A stretch of 9,914 nucleotides of DNA from positions 1 through 9,914 of the forward strand of contig SPBV01000058.1 in assembly GCA_004525885.1 (NCBI GenBank). Reading direction: 5' to 3'. The notes under the pieces were generated by a model. It saw only the letters and a list, made by a program, of their open reading frames with translations, made no database searches and had not been told where the DNA came from. This document shows, piece after piece, positions 5,940 through 9,914 of the stretch; the stretch's first letter is position 1; every line of letters starts with the position of its first letter. This DNA is from Nitrosomonadales bacterium (lineage in GTDB: Bacteria; Pseudomonadota; Gammaproteobacteria; Burkholderiales; Nitrosomonadaceae). Position numbers and translations under genes: made by a program.

Positions 5940-6209
5940 ATGCCCGTCACAACCGATAAAAAAGCGCAGGTAGTACAAGACTATCAAAGGGCCGCTGGAG
6001 ACACTGGTTCCCCAGAAGTACAGGTGGCGTTATTGACTGCCCGTATAAACGATTTAACTAGTCATTTCAAGGTTCACGTTAAGGATCATCATTCCCGTCG
6101 TGGTTTATTACGCATGGTGAATCGCCGTCGCAAGTTGCTTGATTATCTGAAGCGTAGCAGCGATGACGCCTATCGTTTGCTGATCGAGCGCCTTGGTCTT
6201 CGTAAATAG
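5940..6209 (+). CDS. rpsO: 30S ribosomal protein S15
   Basis: Binds the central domain of 16S rRNA early in small-subunit assembly and contributes to the bridge with the 50S subunit. The 89-residue length is exactly usual for the family. Typical S15 features are present: DTGSPEVQVALLT (21-33), DHHSRRGLL (49-57), NRRRKLLDYLK (61-71) and the LGLRK end. The ATG has GGAGAG (5929-5934) five bases upstream. pnp follows on the same strand 143 bases later, the common rpsO-pnp arrangement. In E. coli S15 represses its own translation through a leader structure; no homologous pseudoknot is recognised here. Confidence 0.98.
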   Translation: MPVTTDKKAQVVQDYQRAAGDTGSPEVQVALLTARINDLTSHFKVHVKDHHSRRGLLRMVNRRRKLLDYLKRSSDDAYRLLIERLGLRK

Positions 6210-6226
6210 ATTTTTTACTTTCACTG

Positions 6227-6308
6227 CCGACTGGACTAGCAGTAAATATTCTAATTACTCTTAGTCTTTCAGTGGAGGAGAATAATAGACATTGTATGGA
6301 CTAGTCGG
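6227..6308 (+). promoter_or_regulatory. Foldable pnp leader with an orphan ribosome-binding sequence
   Basis: CCGACTGG (6227-6234) pairs with CTAGTCGG (6301-6308), eight pairs with one G-U, closing off most of the rpsO-pnp spacer. TGGACTAG is also directly repeated (6232-6239 and 6297-6304). Inside the loop is GGAGGAG (6274-6280), a stronger anti-16S match than that of pnp, followed only by ATG GAC TAG (6296-6304). In E. coli the pnp leader folds into an RNase III-cut stem used for PNPase autoregulation; a similar role is inferred by position only. Confidence 0.35.
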
Positions 6309-6352
6309 ATACGGGTATAAATAAAGACAATCTCATCAGAAAGGAAAGTAAA

Positions 6353-8458
6353 TTGAAACCGATCAAGAAAAGCATTGCCTACGGACGCCATAAATTGACA
6401 CTGGAAACCGGGGAGATTGCAAGACAGGCACATGGAGCAGTAATCGTCTCAATGGATGACACAGTGGTGTTAGTTACGGTTGTAGGCGCAAAAAGTGCCA
6501 GACCGGGACAAGATTTTTTCCCGTTAACTGTTGATTATCAAGAGCGTAGTTATGCTGCAGGCAGGATACCTGGTAGTTTCTTTAAGCGCGAAGGACGTCC
6601 TTCCGAGAAAGAAATTCTCACTTCTCGTCTAATTGATCGCCCTATTCGCCCACTATTTCCAGATAGTTTTTATAATGAAGTGCAGATTGTTGCCACAGTT
6701 TTATCTTCTGATAATGAAGTAGATGCAGATATTCCTGCAATGATTGGTGCTTCTGCTGCGTTAGTACTTTCTGGTATTCCATTTGACGGTCCAATTGGTG
6801 GCGCACGTGTTGGTTATATTAATGGGGACTATGTACTCAATCCCACAGCTACTGAAATTAAAGAGACCGAGTTGAACTTAGTGGTAGCAGGAACGGAACA
6901 TGCAGTGCTAATGGTGGAATCTGAGGCAAAAGAATTACCTGAAGACGTAATGTTAGGTGCAATCGAGTTCGGTCGCAAGGAAATGAAAGCAGTAATCGAT
7001 GTTATTAACGAATTAGCTGATGAAGCTGGAGTTACTATATGGGATTGGGCGCCGGCAGAGCAGGATACGAGTCTTGTCGACAGGATCACGCAGTTGGCAG
7101 AGATAGATTTACGTGCAGCATTTGATTTAAAGCAAAAACAAGCACGAACCGAGGCCATTGATAAAGTCTGGGAACGAGTTCATACGGAGATTGGGGTCGG
7201 TTCAGAAGATGGTCCAGATGGACAGGCCGTCAAAAAGATTTGTTTTGATCTTGAGTCAAAGATTGTGCGTACCCGGATTCTTAATGGTGAGCCGCGCATA
7301 GATGGACGCGATACTCGTACTGTGCGACCTATATCCATTCGTAATGGTGTGCTGCCACGTACTCACGGTTCTGCTTTGTTTACGCGTGGTGAAACTCAAG
7401 CACTGGCAATTGCAACTCTTGGCACAGGGCGGGATGAACAGAGAATTGATTCGCTGCAGGGAGACTACACCGATCGTTTTATGTTCCACTACAACTTCCC
7501 ACCCTATGCAACCGGAGAGACCGGTCGGGTCGGAACACCTAAGCGTCGCGAAATTGGTCACGGACGTCTTGCAAAGCGCGCACTTATTGCAGTTTTACCT
7601 TCTGTTGAAGAGTTTGGTTATTCATTGAGAGTTGTATCCGAAATTACTGAATCTAATGGTTCTAGTTCTATGGCTTCGGTTTGTGGTGGGTGCATTGCAT
7701 TAATGGATGCAGGAGTGCCACTTAAAGATCATGTAGCGGGCATTGCAATGGGGCTGATCAAAGAGGGCAATCATATTGCCATACTAACTGATATTCTTGG
7801 TGACGAAGATCATTTGGGTGACATGGATTTCAAGGTTGCAGGTACTGAGAATGGTATTACTGCACTACAGATGGATATCAAGATTCAGGGCGTCAATAAG
7901 GAAATCATGCATGCTGCGTTGGAACAGGCTAAAGAGGGACGCATGCACATCTTGGGAATCATGAAACAGGCCCTGCCTTCAACTCGCGAAGAAATTTCTC
8001 AACATGCTCCACGTATTATTAAAATTAAAATTAACCCTGAGAAGATTCGAGATGTAATCGGCAAGGGTGGTGCAGTGATTCGTGCATTGACTGAGGAAAC
8101 TGGCACAACTATCGATATCACAGACGATGGTGTTGTCATGATAGCTTGTATCAGTGCCGAGGGTGGCGAGTTGGCTAGAAAACGTATCGAAGATATTACT
8201 GCTGATGTTGAAGTGGGTAGGATATATGACGGAACTGTACTGAAGCTTTTAGATTTCGGTGCGATCGTGAGTGTTTTACCAGGAAAGGATGGACTGTTAC
8301 ACATTTCACAAATTGCCAATGAACGCGTTAACAGTGTCGCTGATCACTTGAAAGAAGGCCAGGCAGTACGTGTTAAAGTGTTGGAAGCTGACGACAAAGG
8401 GCGATTGCGTCTTAGTATGAAAGCGGTTGTAGTGGAAGCTACAAACAATGTAGTTTAA
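6353..8458 (+). CDS. pnp: Polynucleotide phosphorylase (polyribonucleotide nucleotidyltransferase)
   Basis: Phosphorolytic 3'-5' exoribonuclease of RNA decay, acting as a trimer, often with RNase E. The 701-residue protein has the full domain order: RNase PH-like 1 (about 10-145), all-alpha linker (about 150-240), RNase PH-like 2 (about 315-550), KH (about 555-615; GKGG at 570-573) and S1 (about 622-690). The RNA-binding loop reads FFKR at 76-79 (FFRR in E. coli). Phosphate-binding S437-S438-S439 and catalytic D486, D492 and K494 are all present, so it should be active. The start is TTG at 6353, as in E. coli pnp, with AAGGA seven bases upstream (6341-6345). A rare start codon in this gene fits tight translational control. 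Confidence 0.97.
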   Translation: MKPIKKSIAYGRHKLTLETGEIARQAHGAVIVSMDDTVVLVTVVGAKSARPGQDFFPLTVDYQERSYAAGRIPGSFFKREGRPSEKEILTSRLIDRPIRPLFPDSFYNEVQIVATVLSSDNEVDADIPAMIGASAALVLSGIPFDGPIGGARVGYINGDYVLNPTATEIKETELNLVVAGTEHAVLMVESEAKELPEDVMLGAIEFGRKEMKAVIDVINELADEAGVTIWDWAPAEQDTSLVDRITQLAEIDLRAAFDLKQKQARTEAIDKVWERVHTEIGVGSEDGPDGQAVKKICFDLESKIVRTRILNGEPRIDGRDTRTVRPISIRNGVLPRTHGSALFTRGETQALAIATLGTGRDEQRIDSLQGDYTDRFMFHYNFPPYATGETGRVGTPKRREIGHGRLAKRALIAVLPSVEEFGYSLRVVSEITESNGSSSMASVCGGCIALMDAGVPLKDHVAGIAMGLIKEGNHIAILTDILGDEDHLGDMDFKVAGTENGITALQMDIKIQGVNKEIMHAALEQAKEGRMHILGIMKQALPSTREEISQHAPRIIKIKINPEKIRDVIGKGGAVIRALTEETGTTIDITDDGVVMIACISAEGGELARKRIEDITADVEVGRIYDGTVLKLLDFGAIVSVLPGKDGLLHISQIANERVNSVADHLKEGQAVRVKVLEADDKGRLRLSMKAVVVEATNNVV

Positions 8459-8499
8459 TAGGTTATAGCTTTGCCTAGGAATTGATTGTAAAAAAACCA

Positions 8500-8560
8500 C
8501 CTAAGTTATGATTTTTTAGGCTTCTATTATATAGATTTGATATATGTTTTTCGGAAAACA
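8500..8560. terminator. Convergent pnp/dksA terminator region (weak hairpins)
   Basis: The 110 bases between convergent pnp and dksA hold two weak stems. One is CCTAA (8500-8504) with TTAGG (8516-8520). The other is TGTTTT (8545-8550) with AAAACA (8555-8560) around TCGG, starting 8 bases after the dksA stop as read on the minus strand. Both are AT-rich with short stems and poor U tracts, so termination may be inefficient or depend on Rho. GCCTA (8473-8477) and TAGGC (8517-8521) offer a longer alternative pairing. Confidence 0.35.
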
Positions 8561-8568
8561 ACAATTTC

Positions 8569-8991
8569 TTATTTAGCTAGTTGTCTTTCTCTTATCTCAT
8601 CTAGCGTCTTGCAGTCTATACAAAGAGTAGCGGTGGGGCGAGCTTCAAGACGTTTCAGACCAATTTCGATACCGCAGGCATTGCAATAGCCATAATCACC
8701 AGAATCTATCTTAGCAATAGTTTCGTCAATCTTCTTGATAAGCTTGCGTTCACGGTCACGATTACGTAGTTCCAGCGCTATATCAGATTCCTGGCTTGCG
8801 CGGTCGTTAGGGTCGGCGAAAACTGTAGCTTCATCCTGCATGGTGTGGACCATGCGATCTATATCCTGCCCCATCTCAAGTTTAATGTTTTCCAGTATCT
8901 TACGAAAATGCACAAGTTGCCCTGAACTCATGTAGTTTTCTCCCTTTTTCAGCTTATAGGGAGTATTTTCTTTGTGTGGTTGTTGCGGCAT
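8569..8991 (-). CDS. dksA: RNA polymerase-binding transcription factor DksA
   Basis: Binds the secondary channel of RNA polymerase and, with ppGpp, represses rRNA and tRNA promoters and activates amino acid biosynthesis genes. The 140-residue protein has the coiled-coil hairpin (about 25-95). Its tip aspartates D60 and D63 lie in FADPNDRA, matching the functional DPxDRA tip. The zinc finger has all four cysteines, C103, C106, C124 and C127. LELRNRDRERKLIKKI (73-88) and RRLEARPT-like LKRLEARPT (112-120) are characteristic. The start at 8989-8991 is chosen because KKGENYM (15-21) aligns with KPGEEYM in E. coli DksA. An internal ATG at residue 21 has a better ribosome-binding sequence, but that sequence is itself coding. 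The gene is convergent with pnp. Usual length is about 140-150. Confidence 0.97.
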   Translation of the reverse strand: MPQQPHKENTPYKLKKGENYMSSGQLVHFRKILENIKLEMGQDIDRMVHTMQDEATVFADPNDRASQESDIALELRNRDRERKLIKKIDETIAKIDSGDYGYCNACGIEIGLKRLEARPTATLCIDCKTLDEIRERQLAK

Positions 8992-9031
8992 TTCTCGGTG
9001 TTCCTTTTTTCAAGTTACGAGGGAACTCGCT

Positions 9032-9060
9032 TTAATATCAGAAATTACACTATAGAGCAA
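9032..9060 (-). promoter_or_regulatory. Candidate dksA promoter
   Basis: Minus-strand TTGCTC (9055-9060) and TATTAA (9032-9037) with an exact 17-base spacer, 3 of 6 and 4 of 6 consensus matches. The predicted start, near 9025, would give a leader of roughly 34 bases that includes a four-pair hairpin (CGAG/CTCG, 9018-9029). A second -10-like TATAGT (9049-9054) lacks a -35. Confidence 0.3.
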
Positions 9061-9181
9061 GTGGAACCGTTATTTTTCTAAATAATTCACACAAAGTTAA
9101 TTTTAATTTGTGCATGAAATTGAATGATAGAATATATACAAATAGTATAAATTTGGAGCAATTCAAGCGCTATGATATGTA

Positions 9182-9295
9182 TGGGTTGAAAATGGTCAAG
9201 AACAAGTAGGCGCAAAATATTTTCAATCCAGAAATAATCTTAGGCGAAGATATCTGAATCCAAATATCTAATTTTTTAGATGGATTTAAAATGGT
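9182..9295 (+). repeat. Three copies of a 12-15 base element, alternating orientation
   Basis: TGGGTTGAAAATGGT (9182-9196) and TGGATTTAAAATGGT (9281-9295) match at 13 of 15 positions. Between them ATTTTCAATCCA (9219-9230) is an inverted copy. The inverted copy pairs with the first (12 pairs, one G-U, 25-base loop) or with the last (11 of 12), so the two folds exclude each other. A second hairpin, AATCC..ATCTAA-tttt-TTAGAT-GGATT (9257-9286), uses part of the last copy. Confidence 0.5.
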
Positions 9296-9350
9296 TCCCA
9301 CCTTTTTTCCTTTTTATGTTGGGACAGACTAGAAGGAATAGATAGAAGAA

Positions 9351-9380
9351 TTGACCTTTTGTCAGTGGATAAGGTATAGT
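9351..9380 (+). promoter_or_regulatory. Promoter of the tRNA-Pro-Arg-His operon
   Basis: TTGACC (9351-9356) and TATAGT (9375-9380), each 5 of 6 to consensus, with an 18-base spacer. The expected start is near 9387, about 5 bases before tRNA-Pro. The segment after the -10 is ATCGCCC, a GC-containing discriminator of the kind found in stringently controlled stable-RNA promoters. Confidence 0.8.
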
Positions 9381-9391
9381 ATCGCCCTTTC

Positions 9392-9468
9392 CGGGGTGTA
9401 GCGTAGCCTGGTAGCGCGCCTGGTTTGGGACCAGGATGTCGGGAGTTCAAATCTCTCCACCCCGACCA
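9392..9468 (+). tRNA. tRNA-Pro (anticodon UGG)
   Basis: 77-base cloverleaf. Acceptor stem CGGGGTG (from 9392) pairs with CACCCCG; discriminator A9465 and an encoded CCA (9466-9468). The anticodon stem CCTGG/CCAGG encloses loop TTTGGGA (9424-9430), anticodon TGG at 9426-9428. It reads CCA and, by wobble, other proline codons. First gene of a three-tRNA transcript. Confidence 0.97.
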
Positions 9469-9509
9469 AATTTACGCCAAATTGATTCTGGGAAAGCCCG
9501 GTTTGAGTA

Positions 9510-9586
9510 GTGCCCGTAGCTCAACCGGATAGAGCACCAGCCTTCTAAGCTGGGGGTTACAGGTTCGATTCCTGTCGGGCACGCCA
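9510..9586 (+). tRNA. tRNA-Arg (anticodon UCU)
   Basis: 77-base cloverleaf. Acceptor GTGCCCG (9510-9516) pairs with CGGGCAC (9576-9582); discriminator G9583 and encoded CCA (9584-9586). Anticodon stem CCAGC/GCTGG encloses loop CTTCTAA, anticodon TCT at 9544-9546. It reads AGA/AGG. It lies 41 bases after tRNA-Pro. Confidence 0.97.
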
Positions 9587-9647
9587 GAGTGTTTCTGAAA
9601 TAATTAGCTTAGGTTTTTTAGGCTTTAATGATTTTCAGTTTTCGGAT

Positions 9648-9724
9648 GGTGGCTGTAGCTCAGCTGGTAGAGTCCCGGATTGTGATTCCGGTTGTCGTGG
9701 GTTCGAGCCCCATCAGCCACCCCA
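9648..9724 (+). tRNA. tRNA-His (anticodon GUG)
   Basis: Acceptor GTGGCTG (9649-9655) pairs with CAGCCAC (9714-9720). The histidine identity pair is encoded: G at -1 (9648) opposite C73 (9721), then CCA (9722-9724). Anticodon stem CCGGA/TCCGG encloses loop TTGTGAT, anticodon GTG at 9682-9684. It lies 61 bases after tRNA-Arg and ends the visible operon; no strong terminator follows immediately. Confidence 0.97.
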
Positions 9725-9771
9725 TAAAAAATAAGCATCTATGGTTATTTTACGTAGGTTCTTTTTGTTTG

Positions 9772-9791
9772 TGACACACTCATGGCACACT
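9772..9791 (+). repeat. Tandem TGRCACACT repeat downstream of tRNA-His
   Basis: TGACACACT (9772-9780) and TGGCACACT (9783-9791), 8 of 9 identical at an 11-base period, about one helical turn. They begin 47 bases after the tRNA-His 3' end. Short tandem repeats of this kind near a tRNA end can be arm-type integrase-binding sites; this is inference. Confidence 0.35.
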
Positions 9792-9810
9792 TCCAATAAA
9801 TATAACACTC

Positions 9811-9822
9811 AAGAAATTTCTT
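9811..9822. repeat. 12-base perfect palindrome AAGAAATTTCTT
   Basis: A perfect palindrome between the tandem repeat and the long inverted repeat downstream of tRNA-His. It could be an operator, or chance in AT-rich DNA. Confidence 0.3.
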
Positions 9823-9833
9823 TGTTTATAAAG

Positions 9834-9873
9834 TTAACTTGTCAGTACCCTAAATAGGGTATTGCCAAGTTAA
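9834..9873. repeat. 40-base nearly perfect inverted repeat downstream of tRNA-His
   Basis: The outer arms TTAACTTG (9834-9841) and CAAGTTAA (9866-9873) match perfectly. The core TACCCTAAATAGGGTA (9846-9861) has perfect 7-base arms around AA. Between them TCAG and TTGC give one mismatch, two Watson-Crick pairs and one G-U. In RNA this is 17 Watson-Crick pairs plus one wobble, by far the most stable dyad in the window. It is 109 bases after tRNA-His. A T run (9889-9893, GATTTTT) follows 15 bases later, rather far for an intrinsic terminator. Confidence 0.6.
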
Positions 9874-9914
9874 GTCAAATTAGACTGATTTTTCACCTCT
9901 AGACAGCATTATGA

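Larger units (their letters stand above)
8992..9391. other. Non-coding region between dksA and the tRNA operon
   Basis: 400 bases, very AT-rich, with no convincing protein gene on either strand. It holds the outward promoters of dksA and the tRNA operon. It also has a hairpin at 9090-9112 (CACAAA-g-TTAA / TTAA-TTTGTG, ten pairs with a bulged G) and a set of related repeats at 9182-9295, listed separately. A structured small RNA between 9150 and 9300 is possible, but no clear promoter or U-rich terminator was found for one. Confidence 0.6.

Noticed and set aside
6829..7158. Open frame of 109 codons antisense to pnp
   Set aside because: Shadow of pnp coding; serine/alanine-rich low-information translation, no ribosome-binding site, no recognisable family.
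7302..7628. Open frame of 108 codons inside pnp in another frame
   Set aside because: Overlaps the conserved second RNase PH domain of pnp, no start signal, no recognisable protein.
8512..8523. TTTTTTAGGCTT, which recurs at 9614-9624, as a shared terminator element
   Set aside because: The match is short and in AT-rich spacers; neither copy sits after a convincing stem.
9911..9914. ATG at the very end as a gene start
   Set aside because: Only four bases remain and no ribosome-binding sequence precedes it, so it cannot be supported.
1..9914. CRISPR arrays, insertion sequences and toxin-antitoxin pairs
   Set aside because: No spaced repeat array, transposase or toxin-like frame was found on either strand.

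Overview
The window looks like a betaproteobacterial chromosome, most probably from the Nitrosomonadaceae or a close relative. This rests on the ilvI-ilvH-ilvC-psd-pssA-leuA gene order, the protein sequences and a rather AT-rich composition. The organism is inferred, since no 16S rRNA is present. All proteins are housekeeping. The points of interest lie in the spaces between genes.

Minus strand, 5455 down to 1: a branched-chain amino acid and phospholipid cluster. It encodes acetohydroxyacid synthase large and small subunits (ilvI, ilvH), ketol-acid reductoisomerase (ilvC), phosphatidylserine decarboxylase (psd), phosphatidylserine synthase (pssA) and the first 92 residues of 2-isopropylmalate synthase (leuA, cut by the window edge). 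IlvI, IlvH and IlvC make the precursor of valine, which LeuA draws off towards leucine. PssA and Psd make phosphatidylethanolamine.

The 244-base gap before leuA holds the strongest new signal. It contains a 28-residue, leucine-rich leader peptide (9 Leu, four of them consecutive) and three RNA pairings that exclude one another, as in a classical leu attenuator. A promoter-like pair sits so close upstream that the leader mRNA could be leaderless.

5456-5939 is a divergent non-coding region between ilvI and rpsO with several dyads and repeats. rpsO (ribosomal protein S15) and pnp (polynucleotide phosphorylase, TTG start) follow on the plus strand in the usual order. Their 143-base spacer can fold and carries a strong ribosome-binding-like sequence with no gene behind it.

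dksA (minus strand) converges on pnp. Beyond it, about 400 non-coding bases contain a 12-base element present in three copies of alternating orientation. A tRNA operon Pro(UGG)-Arg(UCU)-His(GUG) follows on the plus strand with a good promoter and a GC-containing discriminator. The last 190 bases downstream of tRNA-His carry a short tandem repeat, a 12-base palindrome and a 40-base nearly perfect inverted repeat. This would fit the attachment end of an integrated element or a tRNA operon terminator, but no integrase is visible inside the window.
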